Shown here: positions 55,165 to 63,341 of the stretch, in pieces
Position numbering within the stretch: position 1 is the stretch's first letter
How the letters are laid out: each line of letters opens with the position of its first letter
Assembly (NCBI GenBank): GCA_021199355.1
Contig: JAJQIF010000009.1
Location: forward strand, 611,792 to 675,791
From: Oscillospiraceae bacterium
GTDB lineage: Bacteria > Bacillota > Clostridia > Oscillospirales > Ruminococcaceae
Direction of reading: 5' to 3'
Length of the DNA stretch: 64,000 bases
Position numbers and translations under genes: made by a program
Notes under the pieces: model-generated
Seen by the model: only the letters and a program-made list of their open reading frames with translations
What the model was told of the DNA's origin: nothing
Database searches by the model: none

Positions 55165-55686
55165 TTACTTCTCTACTATCCTCACCCTCACATTCTCGGG
55201 ATAGAGGGACAGGACGAGGTCGTAGGGCTTCTCGGAGCCGAGGGTGTCCCAGTCGTAGGGGTATGGGAGAAGGACGGTGACCGTTTTGCCGGATTCTATC
55301 GTGCATTTAGAGCCGCCGATACCTTCATTCAGATAGCCGAAGAGATAAGGGTTGATGCCTCCGCCGGAGGTGAAGGCATACTGCATGCGGAAGGAGGTGA
55401 GGTCGAGCGTCTTTTCCTCGCCTGTTGGGTTGGTGATTTCGATGGTTAGAATCAGGTCGGATTCGTCGCAATAGCTGAGGATTTCTTCACCGTAGAGCTT
55501 GGCGAGCTCTTCGGAAGAGTAGATGCCGTCGTAGGTGCAGGTGAGCTCCAAGTCGTGAAGGGTGAAGGTCTCGCCGGTGGCGTGAACAGTTTTCTCGGTG
55601 AAGCGGTATTCAAAGGCGTTGACATAGATGACCCTTGCGGTAAAGACTATTGCGATTACGGCGACGATGGCAATAATTCGCTTCAT
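55165..55686 (-). CDS. membrane-anchored protein of unknown function (DUF5028-like)
   Basis: A 173-residue protein with an N-terminal helix (IIAIVAVIAIVFTARVIYVNAF) and an extracellular beta-sandwich-like domain. The domain has HATGETFTLHDLELTCTYDG, LTIEITNPTGEEKTLDLTSFRMQYA and SGKTVTVLLPYPYDW, an Ig/DUF4352-like alternation. I am not sure of the family name; proteins of this kind accompany ABC-2 transporters in Lachnospiraceae and relatives. It overlaps the ATPase gene by ATGA and is thus made with it. The lipoprotein at the head of the operon shares the same logic (polar extracellular beta domain). Confidence 0.72.
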   Translation of the reverse strand: MKRIIAIVAVIAIVFTARVIYVNAFEYRFTEKTVHATGETFTLHDLELTCTYDGIYSSEELAKLYGEEILSYCDESDLILTIEITNPTGEEKTLDLTSFRMQYAFTSGGGINPYLFGYLNEGIGGSKCTIESGKTVTVLLPYPYDWDTLGSEKPYDLVLSLYPENVRVRIVEK

Positions 55687-56312
55687 GGGACAATCCTCCC
55701 GGCGTCGATTTTAAGGATTTCGTCGGAGATAAGCTCGAGCTCTTCCCTGTCATGGCAGGCGACGATGATGAGAGAGCCGCTATCTTTGAGCTTTGAGAGA
55801 ATATGGCGGATATTCTCTACCCCGGCGTCATCGACGGCGTTGATAGGCTCATCCAGGATGACGAGCTCTGGCTCACCCATGACTGCGGCGGCTACGCCGA
55901 GCTTCTGCTTCATGCCAAGGGAGAAACTGCGGTATTTCCGCTTGTCTTCCGGGTCGAGACCTACGTCGTAAAGAACGGCTTTGAGCTCATCGTCGGAAAG
56001 ACGGTCTCGCAGGTCGCTCAGGAGCTTCAAGTTCTTAAAAGCTGTGTACTCTGGAAGAAAAGACGGGTTCTCAATCAGGACGCCGACGCTTCTTGGGAAC
56101 GAGATATCTTTGCCTAATACTTCGTCGTTTATAATGACCTGCCCGCTCGTTGGCTTGATGAGCCCGCAGATAAGGCGCATTAGCATCGTTTTCCCGCTTC
56201 CGTTCTTGCCCTGGAAGCCGTAGACGTTGCCACCCTGCATGGTGAGGCTGATGTTATCTAATACCGTCACGCCTTTTATTGTTTTCGTTACGTTCTGTAG
56301 TTCCAAAATCAT
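55683..56312 (-). CDS. ABC transporter ATP-binding protein
   Basis: A 209-residue ABC-2-type ATPase, short for the class. Walker A is GKNGSGKT, the signature YRSFSLGMKQKLGVAAAV, Walker B VILDEPINAVDD, and the switch ACHDREELE. The FSLGMKQ signature is typical of bacitracin/lantibiotic-type (BcrA-like) exporters and YhaQ-like systems. It drives the two permeases encoded upstream. GAGGAATAAAT precedes the ATG. Confidence 0.9.
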   Translation of the reverse strand: MILELQNVTKTIKGVTVLDNISLTMQGGNVYGFQGKNGSGKTMLMRLICGLIKPTSGQVIINDEVLGKDISFPRSVGVLIENPSFLPEYTAFKNLKLLSDLRDRLSDDELKAVLYDVGLDPEDKRKYRSFSLGMKQKLGVAAAVMGEPELVILDEPINAVDDAGVENIRHILSKLKDSGSLIIVACHDREELELISDEILKIDAGRIVP

Positions 56313-56314
56313 AT

Positions 56315-57100
56315 TTATTCCTCGTCTCTCTGACTTTTAAGAATGTCCCGCCGGTTGAAAATTATAAGTCCCGCCGCAAGGCTCAGTGCGAATACTATCA
56401 GTAGGGTTAAATAGCCTTCGCCGGTTCCGATTCCGTCCTCCGAAAACGCCGAGAGCTTCAGAAGCTGGGAGCAGTTTGTAAAAAGCAACGGGCTTGTTAC
56501 ATAGGTTGAGGCGGCGGAGATGGCGGCTACCAAGAAGAAGCTGATTATAGGTGTGGTAAGTGTCATCAGGAATAGCTGAAATACTCCTGTTACGAATGAT
56601 GTTACTATCGGGAGAAATAGCGCCACGCTCGAAAACTCTTCTGTAAGTTCAAGAATATTAGTCTCCCACGAGATCGGGACGCCTGCCACCAAACAGAATG
56701 CAAGCGAAATTATAATCATTGTGAGATAATATGCAAGCACCGTCAATGCAATCCACGCTACTTTTGAGAGATACCATCTTGACCTCGAGCCGCCGTATAT
56801 CAGGACGCCTGCGCCGTGGTTGTCATAGACTGAGGAAAACGGATATCTGCCGACTATCCACATGAGATATAGGTGTATAAGATACCAGACTACGGGAAAT
56901 CTGAACTCCTCGCCGCTTTGCGGGAACGGTGCTATGGACTTTGTGAGATACAGGATATAGTCGAGGCTTCCAAGGTTAAGAGAAAACAGCTCGGCATATC
57001 TGAACAGCGAGATATTTGCGATTAAGACTATGAAGGCGAGGATAAGAAACTTCGGCAAATCCCGCAGGAAGCCGACTTTCAGGTCATATTTAAAATACAT
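56315..57100 (-). CDS. ABC-2-type permease
   Basis: A 261-residue membrane protein with about six helices: one early (FLILAFIVLIANISLF), a cytoplasmic loop GAGVLIYGGSRSRWYLSKVAWIALTVLAYYL typical of ABC-2 permeases, and a last helix LLIVFALSLAAGLIIFN ending in KSQRDEE. It overlaps the second permease gene and ends two bases before the ATPase start. The two permeases are not close copies of each other. The cargo is unknown. Confidence 0.8.
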   Translation of the reverse strand: MYFKYDLKVGFLRDLPKFLILAFIVLIANISLFRYAELFSLNLGSLDYILYLTKSIAPFPQSGEEFRFPVVWYLIHLYLMWIVGRYPFSSVYDNHGAGVLIYGGSRSRWYLSKVAWIALTVLAYYLTMIIISLAFCLVAGVPISWETNILELTEEFSSVALFLPIVTSFVTGVFQLFLMTLTTPIISFFLVAAISAASTYVTSPLLFTNCSQLLKLSAFSEDGIGTGEGYLTLLIVFALSLAAGLIIFNRRDILKSQRDEE

Positions 57101-57932
57101 ATTTCTTGCGCTCCAAAAAGTAAAATCCGATGAAGCTTGCCGCCATAAAAATTGCGAATTCGATCAGGATTATTCCAAGTCTTATGCCGTCGGCTGTCTG
57201 AATCGGTCTTAAAAAAGTGATCGGGCTGAACTGCGATAGCGAGAAGAGCGAGAGGACATAATCCAAAACTTCGAAAACGATGAAGCTTCCGGTGACGGCT
57301 AAGAATGCCGAGCGGGTGAACATGCTTATCAGCATTGCGAAGCTCGCCATACACCCGCACCAGAGCATGTCTATTAGAATATACAGAAGAGTGTATAGCA
57401 TCGGCATTGTGTAGAAGAGCTCTCCCCACATGTTGCCGGATCGCACATAGTAGTTCTGCGTCACCGCCTCGGGAATGAGCATCGGAAAGACGAGCATGGT
57501 AAGTCCTAAACTTGCCAGTAAAATCACTCCACTCACGAAGAATCCACTTAAGAATGACACTATGTACTTTGCCATGAAGCAGTCCCTGCGGTCGATTCTC
57601 ACGAGAAGATTCTTGAGATAACCGCTTTTCTTGTCCCTGCAATAGTTAGCCGCATACGGAAACGCCGCTATTATCGGAAATAGAAGATAAAGAAGTATCG
57701 GCGGGAGGGCATCATATTCGAGCTCAATCGAGGAATTAAATACCGTTTTCGGGTAATAGAGATAGCCGGAAATCTTGTCGCCATATAGGGCGTATTCCTC
57801 GGCAAAGCGCACCGATTCCAAAACCTCATGCACAAACAGCCAAACGACCAGTGCAAGACCTATGGTAATGGCGATATACAGCTCTTTCGAAGAAAATAGT
57901 CTTCGAAGCTCCAGTCTTAATGCTTCTTTCAT
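57090..57932 (-). CDS. ABC-2-type permease
   Basis: A 280-residue membrane protein with about six helices. It starts MKEALRLELRRLFSSKELYIAITIGLALVVWLF, the normal ABC-2 opening, and has YCRDKKSGYLKNLLVRIDRRDCFMAKYIVSFLSGFFVSGVILL, a classical coupling-loop pattern. A large extracellular loop (about 40-85) is acidic and polar. GGAGGAGC precedes the ATG, which overlaps the lipoprotein stop by ATGA. It pairs with the next permease. Confidence 0.83.
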   Translation of the reverse strand: MKEALRLELRRLFSSKELYIAITIGLALVVWLFVHEVLESVRFAEEYALYGDKISGYLYYPKTVFNSSIELEYDALPPILLYLLFPIIAAFPYAANYCRDKKSGYLKNLLVRIDRRDCFMAKYIVSFLSGFFVSGVILLASLGLTMLVFPMLIPEAVTQNYYVRSGNMWGELFYTMPMLYTLLYILIDMLWCGCMASFAMLISMFTRSAFLAVTGSFIVFEVLDYVLSLFSLSQFSPITFLRPIQTADGIRLGIILIEFAIFMAASFIGFYFLERKKYVF

Positions 57933-58561
57933 GAAAGCTCCTCCAGGCCGTCGGCAAGCTTGATAAGCGGATTTGTGTATTCGCCGTCATCGCCGAAGTC
58001 AGTGAATGCCGCACCCAAGGCGATATACTTGACGTCATCGAGCCCCGATTTCGCCATGAGATAGCCTATCGTAACGGTTTTGTCCTCGTTTGCAGTGACA
58101 TTTACAGTCATAGCGTTGTGCACATCATCGGGAGCGGCTGAATCACTGATGTAGCTCGGTTCCTTGAAATCGTAGTTCTTGCTTGACTTCCCATAGCAAA
58201 GCCAGAAGCAGGAAAGACTGAGGGAGTCGATGGTTTCGGGACTGTTGAGAGTTACTTCAACCGTTACGAAAACATAGCCATCAGCAAGGGTTCCGTCATC
58301 GGAAAGCGCTGAATACCAGTCGTTGATTCTGCCGAGGTCTGAGACAGAGGTTATCTTCCCCTCTTCAACGTTTACTGAATTCACATTGCAGTCGACATAG
58401 ATGGCACTGTCGGTTTCTGCCACATAATATGGGATGGAGTAGGAAGAATCGCCGGAGCCTGCATTGCTTTCTGAATACATCATATCCTCCGAGCCGCAAC
58501 CGGCGAGGGAAATCGCGAGGGCAAGTGAAATAATAAGAGCTGAAATTCTTTTCATAATCAT
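57929..58561 (-). CDS. lipoprotein of unknown function (DUF5027-like), first gene of the ABC operon
   Basis: A 210-residue protein with a lipoprotein signal (LISLALAISLAGCGSED, Cys22). A Ser/Tyr-rich linker leads to a beta-rich extracellular domain (AIYVDCNVNSVNVEEGKITSVSDLGRINDWYS, GYVFVTVEVTLNSPETIDSLSLSCFWLCYG, TVNVTANEDKTVTIGYLM). I do not recognise a named function; the DUF5027 link is a tentative recollection. It heads a seven-gene operon with an ABC exporter, so it may bind the transported molecule or shield the cell from it. GAAAGGAAAC precedes the ATG; an ATG two codons on is also possible. Confidence 0.75.
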   Translation of the reverse strand: MIMKRISALIISLALAISLAGCGSEDMMYSESNAGSGDSSYSIPYYVAETDSAIYVDCNVNSVNVEEGKITSVSDLGRINDWYSALSDDGTLADGYVFVTVEVTLNSPETIDSLSLSCFWLCYGKSSKNYDFKEPSYISDSAAPDDVHNAMTVNVTANEDKTVTIGYLMAKSGLDDVKYIALGAAFTDFGDDGEYTNPLIKLADGLEELS

Positions 58562-58586
58562 GTTTCCTTTCGGGTTTGATACGTCA

Positions 58587-58616
58587 AGTTTACACCTCGC
58601 ATTTCCTGCAAGTCAA
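58587..58616 (-). promoter_or_regulatory. promoter for the ABC transporter operon
   Basis: TTGACT (58611-58616) and a weak -10, TAAACT (58587-58592, spacer 18) or GTAAAC (58588-58593, spacer 17), on the minus strand. A weak -10 right below activator-like repeats suggests a controlled promoter. Confidence 0.6.
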
Positions 58617-58621
58617 TAAAT

Positions 58622-58658
58622 ATTAAGAAATCTTAATCAAATCTTAATAGTTCTTAAT
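58622..58658 (-). promoter_or_regulatory. candidate response-regulator operator: ATTAAGA direct repeats
   Basis: On the minus strand ATTAAGA occurs at 58652-58658, 58642-58648 and 58631-58637, i.e. at 10- and 11-base intervals. An inverted copy lies at 58622-58628, so the last two form a perfect ATTAAGA-TT-TCTTAAT-type palindrome. They end 6 bases upstream of the -35. This layout is typical of OmpR-family activator sites. Confidence 0.6.
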
Positions 58659-58669
58659 AATTGGGCATA

Positions 58670-58699
58670 AAAAGACCCACCGCATGAATGCGGTGGGTC
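58670..58699 (-). terminator. rho-independent terminator after the amidohydrolase
   Basis: On the minus strand a perfect 11-bp stem GACCCACCGCA / TGCGGTGGGTC (58689-58699 / 58674-58684) with a 4-base loop, followed by TTTTTA. Confidence 0.95.
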
Positions 58700-58728
58700 G
58701 CTACAATTCGCTTGTAACGGGATTTTTC

Positions 58729-59556
58729 TTATAATCCTAAGATATCAGAGATGTTGCCATAGGCTATCTTTTCGATTTCAGAGTCGGTGAAATCCATTTG
58801 ATTGAGGATTTCGCAGTAGGTTTCATAGATATTTTCCGGCTCCACGCGATAGACTTGCGGATAGTCTGTAGCAAAGATCAGGCGATCGGCTCCGAATTCA
58901 CGGAGAATGCGGTTGGAGGTTTCAATTCCATAGACGCGAACGAGTTCGGGAAGGTAAGTTGAGATGTCTACATATTCCTTGCCCTCGAGGGCATCCTGCC
59001 AACGCGAGCCGCCCATATGGGAGATTATGATGGTTCCGTCCGGGAAAATTCTTGAGATATTGTGGATTCTCGACGGAGAGCACAGGTCGAAGTCGGTTCC
59101 GCCGAAAGGATAGGAATGTATCATTACCGGAATTTTCAGGTCGCATGCCGTTCTTATCACCGGAACCATTTCGAGCGAATCAACCGGGATTCCGAGGTTT
59201 GACGGGTGAAGCTTCAGACCCTTCAAGCCATATTCGTTTACAGCCTGCTCCAAAAAATATGGTGCCGTGTCGTAGAAATATCCTCCCGCCGGGAGAACAT
59301 CCGCAAACGAGATGAATCTGCCATCGGATGAATTCATCATGTCCGCAAGCCACTGATTTGTCCTGTTGCAATCGGGATAGTAGGTTGCACCTTCGTTTAT
59401 CGGAACCAAGACGGCTTTTTCGACGTTGTATTCGTCCATGAGTCGGATATATTCCTCGCGCTCAGCGTGCTTCCAGACTCCATCAATCCAACTGAGGGTT
59501 TCCTCAGGAGCGAGATGAACATGGGCATCAATTTTCCTGACGGTTTTCCAATCCAA
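58729..59556 (-). CDS. amidohydrolase family 2 protein
   Basis: A 275-residue metal-dependent hydrolase of the amidohydrolase-2 (PF04909) type. The metal motifs are KIDAHVHLAPEE at the start, GLKLHPS, VMIHSYPFG, ISHMGGSRW and LIFATDYPQV, in the order of the TIM-barrel decarboxylase/hydrolase group. The substrate is unknown. It starts with a TTG (59556), 8 bases after AAGGAGG, and is 20 bases past ddl, so it is the last gene of the murF-ddl operon. A link to wall synthesis is only suggested by position. Confidence 0.84.
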   Translation of the reverse strand: MDWKTVRKIDAHVHLAPEETLSWIDGVWKHAEREEYIRLMDEYNVEKAVLVPINEGATYYPDCNRTNQWLADMMNSSDGRFISFADVLPAGGYFYDTAPYFLEQAVNEYGLKGLKLHPSNLGIPVDSLEMVPVIRTACDLKIPVMIHSYPFGGTDFDLCSPSRIHNISRIFPDGTIIISHMGGSRWQDALEGKEYVDISTYLPELVRVYGIETSNRILREFGADRLIFATDYPQVYRVEPENIYETYCEILNQMDFTDSEIEKIAYGNISDILGL

Positions 59557-59576
59557 ATCGGATTCCTCCTTGCTGA

Positions 59577-60764
59577 TTATACTTTTCCGCCCTTGACTCC
59601 CTTTGTGCCGCCGAGGTGAACGCCGCTTAAGACGTTCGTGTCGAAAGTATAGGTGATGCTTTGCTGTTCGCGGTAGCGCTTGAGGGAGAGAGAAATCATT
59701 CTCTCGAGAAGAACTGAATACTTAACACCCTTGGGCTCCCAGAGATAGAAGGAAAGCGAGCCGGGAATGGTGTTGATTTCGTTGAGGTATACCTCACCGG
59801 AATCGTTATCAATCATGAAGTCGATTCGGGCGACGCCGTTGCAATCGAGAGCCTTGAAAGCCTTGACAGCGTATTCCTGAATAGCAGTTGTGTTCTCCTG
59901 AGAGATATCCGCAGGGATAATGCGCTTGGTGCTCGCCATGCCCTTTGAGGACTTTGAGCCGCTCATGTATTTGTCGTTGAAGCTTAAGATTTCATCGGCG
60001 CTGACGGGTCTTTCGCAGACGGAGGCTTCGGCTTCCCTGTCGTCACCTAAAACCGAGCAGTTGACCTCGGTCAGGTTCGTTATAGCCCGCTCGACAAGAA
60101 TCTTCTTTGAATACTTAAAAGCATCCGAAAGTGCTGTTTCAAGCTTTTCTCTTGAATCCGCCTTTGATATACCGATACTGGAGCCAAGGTTGACCGGCTT
60201 GACAATGACGGGATAGTCGAACTTCTTTTCGATGCCAAGCATGACAAGGTTCGGGTTCTCGTCAAATTCGTCGGAATAGCAGAGCATGCAGTCAAGAACC
60301 GGGATTCCGTTGTCCTTGAAGACACACTTCATGGCGTATTTATCCATTCCGAGAGCTGACGAAAGAACGTCACAGCCGACATATGGCAGACCGAGCATAT
60401 TGAGGTACCCGGCAAGGGTTCCGTCCTCGACGTTGGTGCCATGGACTATCGGGAAAGCGATGTCGACATAGTCAACAAAAGGCTTTTGGAAGAGCTTTGT
60501 TTCAACTCTGTGGAGCTCTACCCTGTCTCCTACTCTTGCAAAAGCGACGCGATAGCTTTCCGAAAGAAGCTTCTTTATGTCCTTATAAGCTTCGATATCC
60601 GCTTCATGCTCGCCGGTATACATTTCGCCGGTTTTGGATATGTAGATGGGAATGATGTCGTACTTATCTTTATCCAAGTAGGAGTAAGCCTGAAGAGCAG
60701 AGATTATTGAAATCTCATGCTCGGTGCTTCTGCCTCCGAAGAGTAGTGCGAGTTTTATTTTCAT
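59577..60764 (-). CDS. ddl: D-alanine--D-alanine ligase family protein
   Basis: A 395-residue ATP-grasp ligase that joins two D-alanines for peptidoglycan. It has LALLFGGRSTEHEISIISA at the start, IVHGTNVEDGTLAGYLNMLGLPYVG, VIVKPVNLGSSIGISKA, ARIDFMIDNDSGEVYLNEINTIPGSLSFYLWEP. It is about 30-50 residues longer than common Ddl enzymes, partly from a Gly/Lys-rich tail (GVHLGGTKGVKGGKV). VanG/VanC-like D-Ala-D-Ser ligases share this size, so specificity is not certain. AAGGAAGGAAG before the ATG at 60764 rules out the longer frame. It is 22 bases after murF. Confidence 0.9.
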   Translation of the reverse strand: MKIKLALLFGGRSTEHEISIISALQAYSYLDKDKYDIIPIYISKTGEMYTGEHEADIEAYKDIKKLLSESYRVAFARVGDRVELHRVETKLFQKPFVDYVDIAFPIVHGTNVEDGTLAGYLNMLGLPYVGCDVLSSALGMDKYAMKCVFKDNGIPVLDCMLCYSDEFDENPNLVMLGIEKKFDYPVIVKPVNLGSSIGISKADSREKLETALSDAFKYSKKILVERAITNLTEVNCSVLGDDREAEASVCERPVSADEILSFNDKYMSGSKSSKGMASTKRIIPADISQENTTAIQEYAVKAFKALDCNGVARIDFMIDNDSGEVYLNEINTIPGSLSFYLWEPKGVKYSVLLERMISLSLKRYREQQSITYTFDTNVLSGVHLGGTKGVKGGKV

Positions 60765-60786
60765 ATATTGGTCTTCCTTCCTTATA

Positions 60787-62349
60787 TCAATAATTATCGG
60801 GTAAGTCGTTTTCAAGTAGTATTATCTTACGTTTTCCGTCGGTTGTCAAGGAGTAAACTTTCTGCATAGCCTCATTTAACGATTCCGCAACGTAGATTTT
60901 ATCTTCCGGGTAGCCGGCTTCTGTTAATCCGTCGTGGATGGGCTTAGTCTGAGCGGAGCCGACAAGTGCGACGAAATCGCAGACTGCGGCGGCTTCCGTT
61001 CCGAATTCCTTGTTGAGTTCATATTGCTTGTTGCCGAGCTCTATCATTCCGGGTGTTACAAGAATTTTCATTCCGTCCGTCATTGAAATAGCTTCGAGAG
61101 CCGCCCTTGCGCCGGAGGGATTCGAGTTGTAGGCGTCGTCGATTACGGTATAGTCGCCCTTGTTGATGAGCTGTAGTCTGTGGGGCACACTTTCGAGCTT
61201 ACGAACAGGCGCTTTGAGCTCTTCGAGGGTGATTCCGAGAGAATTTGCAACTGCGATTGCGCCGCAGATATTCACAACATTATGTCTGCCAATTAGCGGA
61301 GTATGATATTCACAACTCTTGCCACTTGGGGCGTGAACAGTGAACTGGGAGCCCTTTTCGGAGATAGTGAGGTCGGTTACATAGTATCCGGAGCGATCAT
61401 CAATGCCATAGGAAATGTGGTCATAATTCGGTGCAACCGACTGGATATTCTCGTTATCCATGTTCAGGAAGAGCATGCCCTTGCCTTTGACGGCGTCAGC
61501 GAGCTCGAATTTGGTCTTTTTGACGTTCTCAATCGAGCCAAAGCTTTCGAGGTGCATCTCCCCTACCGAGGTTATAATTCCGTGAGTCGGATGGACTATA
61601 TCGCAGATTTCCTTGATATCGCCGACGTTTTTGGCACCCATTTCGCAGAGGAAGATGTCGTGAGTAGCTCTTAGTGAGCCTCTGATGGTCTTGACCACTC
61701 CCAAAGGTGTATTGAAATTGCCGGGAGTTTTCAGGACGTTATACATTACACTCAGGAGTGAATCAAGAAAATACTTGACGCTGGTCTTTCCGAAGCTGCC
61801 GGTGATGCCGATAACGGTTAAGTTAGGGCAATCGGCAAGTATACGCTTCGCATCGTTTATATAGTGCTTATTGATTGCGAGCTCCATCGGACGGTTGATG
61901 AGGTTTGCAAGAAGAACCATCCACGGAACCAGGAATATCCACAGAGCCATAAGAGGCACGGAGATTTTCACGGGAATAATCCACAAAAGAATTATAGGGA
62001 TGAGATAGAGCACTGCAAGAGTTGCTATAAGCCTTTTAACACGGGCGGTATATTTGAGCGGAACTTTGTCCTTGCCCTTTGGAATGTCCGGGAGGGCTGT
62101 CAATAAAATCAGTATTGCGGAGAGTATAAGCGGAATCAAAGCATTTGTGCAGATTGCACTCAGTGCGATTGCAATCACAAGCACAATCAAATGCACTACC
62201 ATATATGTCGACGCATGTGAGAGAAGCCATTTTGCCTGAACATGGGGCTTATAGGAATTGAGCTGAAACATGTGGATGAAATGGCGCGCTGAAAGGCAAG
62301 CGGCAAATAAGTATACTAAAACGCTCAGTGCCTTGAATAGGTAAATCAT
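60787..62349 (-). CDS. murF: MurF-like Mur ligase with N-terminal membrane domain
   Basis: A 520-residue protein. Residues 1-155 are hydrophobic with about five helices (LFKALSVLVYLFAACL, VHLIVLVIAIALSAI, LIPLILSAILILLTAL, LIATLAVLYLIPIILLWII, LMALWIFLVPWMVLLANL), in place of the usual MurF substrate-binding domain. The Mur ligase core follows, with ATP site GSFGKTS (184-190), GAKNVGDIKEICDIVHPTHGIITSVGEMHLESF, and DDAYNSNPSGARAALEAI, diagnostic of MurF. It would add D-Ala-D-Ala to UDP-MurNAc-tripeptide at the membrane, next to ddl on the same transcript. Such membrane forms occur in Clostridia; whether it is the only MurF here cannot be seen. Confidence 0.88.
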   Translation of the reverse strand: MIYLFKALSVLVYLFAACLSARHFIHMFQLNSYKPHVQAKWLLSHASTYMVVHLIVLVIAIALSAICTNALIPLILSAILILLTALPDIPKGKDKVPLKYTARVKRLIATLAVLYLIPIILLWIIPVKISVPLMALWIFLVPWMVLLANLINRPMELAINKHYINDAKRILADCPNLTVIGITGSFGKTSVKYFLDSLLSVMYNVLKTPGNFNTPLGVVKTIRGSLRATHDIFLCEMGAKNVGDIKEICDIVHPTHGIITSVGEMHLESFGSIENVKKTKFELADAVKGKGMLFLNMDNENIQSVAPNYDHISYGIDDRSGYYVTDLTISEKGSQFTVHAPSGKSCEYHTPLIGRHNVVNICGAIAVANSLGITLEELKAPVRKLESVPHRLQLINKGDYTVIDDAYNSNPSGARAALEAISMTDGMKILVTPGMIELGNKQYELNKEFGTEAAAVCDFVALVGSAQTKPIHDGLTEAGYPEDKIYVAESLNEAMQKVYSLTTDGKRKIILLENDLPDNY

Positions 62350-62369
62350 AGGTTATAACCTCCGGTTTG

Positions 62370-63140
62370 TTATAGTGGAATTCCTAAGAACGAACGGATT
62401 GCACGTTCGCAAAGCTCAGGGGCTTGCAGGAAGGAATAGTGCCCGGCGCCGTTTACCCTTACTAAACCCGCATCGGGGATGAGATTTTCGAAAGTCTCGC
62501 CATCCGAGATAGGAGTTGCAGTGTCGGCTGTTCCCCAGATTAATAACGACGGGACGTTGATTTTCGGCAAAAGCTCGGTCAAATCCTCATTTACAACTTT
62601 CACGAGAGTTGCACGCATTGTGGGCGTTGAATTCTTATAGTCTGATGAACCTTGCTTGTTGCGAAGATTGTCGAGTGCATTCGGGAATAGCGCTTTGATT
62701 GGCTTGAAGCTAAGAACGGCTTTACCTGCCTTGTAAGCGGCAAGACTTAAGTCTTGCTTGAGGGTTTTCTTTGGCTTGATGCCGGCGGCATCTATAAAAA
62801 CTGCTTTGTTGACGCTCGGAAGAAGATTGCCCGAAAGCTCTTTTATCATGATTCTCCCACCAAAGCTGTGTCCGATGAGACAGACCGGCTTAACGCCCAA
62901 CTCATCCAGAAAAGCATTTACGAATTTCACATAATCGTCGACGCTCCACGGCTCGGGCGGCTCTTCGCTCCCACCAAAGCCGGGGAGGTCAAGTGCCAGT
63001 GCAGTATATTTTTCGGAAACGGCGGTCATAAGCTTATCGAAAAGCTCCATATTCGCTCCCCAACCGTGAAGGAAGAGAACCACATCGCCGGTACCTGTCA
63101 TTTTATAGTTTATTTTTATGCCATTTACAGCTATAGTCAT
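62370..63140 (-). CDS. alpha/beta hydrolase
   Basis: A 256-residue alpha/beta-hydrolase-fold protein. The oxyanion motif is VLFLHGWGAN, the nucleophile Ser is in CLIGHSFGGRIMI, an Asp is in LLIWGTADTATP and the His is in NGAGHYSFLQAPE. The substrate is unknown (esterase, lipase or C-C hydrolase types all fit). The open frame extends 61 codons upstream across the promoter region; AAGGAG 6 bases before the ATG at 63140 sets the start. It is 20 bases ahead of murF and probably leads the murF-ddl-amidohydrolase operon. Confidence 0.83.
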   Translation of the reverse strand: MTIAVNGIKINYKMTGTGDVVLFLHGWGANMELFDKLMTAVSEKYTALALDLPGFGGSEEPPEPWSVDDYVKFVNAFLDELGVKPVCLIGHSFGGRIMIKELSGNLLPSVNKAVFIDAAGIKPKKTLKQDLSLAAYKAGKAVLSFKPIKALFPNALDNLRNKQGSSDYKNSTPTMRATLVKVVNEDLTELLPKINVPSLLIWGTADTATPISDGETFENLIPDAGLVRVNGAGHYSFLQAPELCERAIRSFLGIPL

Positions 63141-63341
63141 GCCATGCTCCTTAGTGTTCACATAATCTGTCATGATACAGTATATCACTTTGCAAGAAAA
63201 ATTTCCACTGTTTTTTATACATTTTTGAGCGAATGTCGAATCTGTGAAAATTATATCCGAAATCATACTCATTAGGGCTTGAAAAAATAGCGGTGTTGTG
63301 CTACAATAATCTTGATTCGGCAATTTGAAAGGAGAACTGCT
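63141..63341. other. divergent control region between the hydrolase and oadG
   Basis: About 200 bases, AT-rich. It contains the oadG promoter (63279-63307) and, on the minus strand, a TATACT-type -10 near 63180 with no good -35. No gene or structured RNA is seen. Confidence 0.5.
63279..63307 (+). promoter_or_regulatory. sigma-A promoter for the decarboxylase operon
   Basis: TTGAAA (63279-63284), a 17-base spacer and TACAAT (63302-63307), 35 bases before the oadG ATG. Confidence 0.78.

Noticed and set aside
62754-63275. A 173-codon plus-strand frame upstream of oadG.
   Set aside because: It is antisense to the alpha/beta hydrolase gene and runs into the intergenic promoter region; no family motif or ribosome site.
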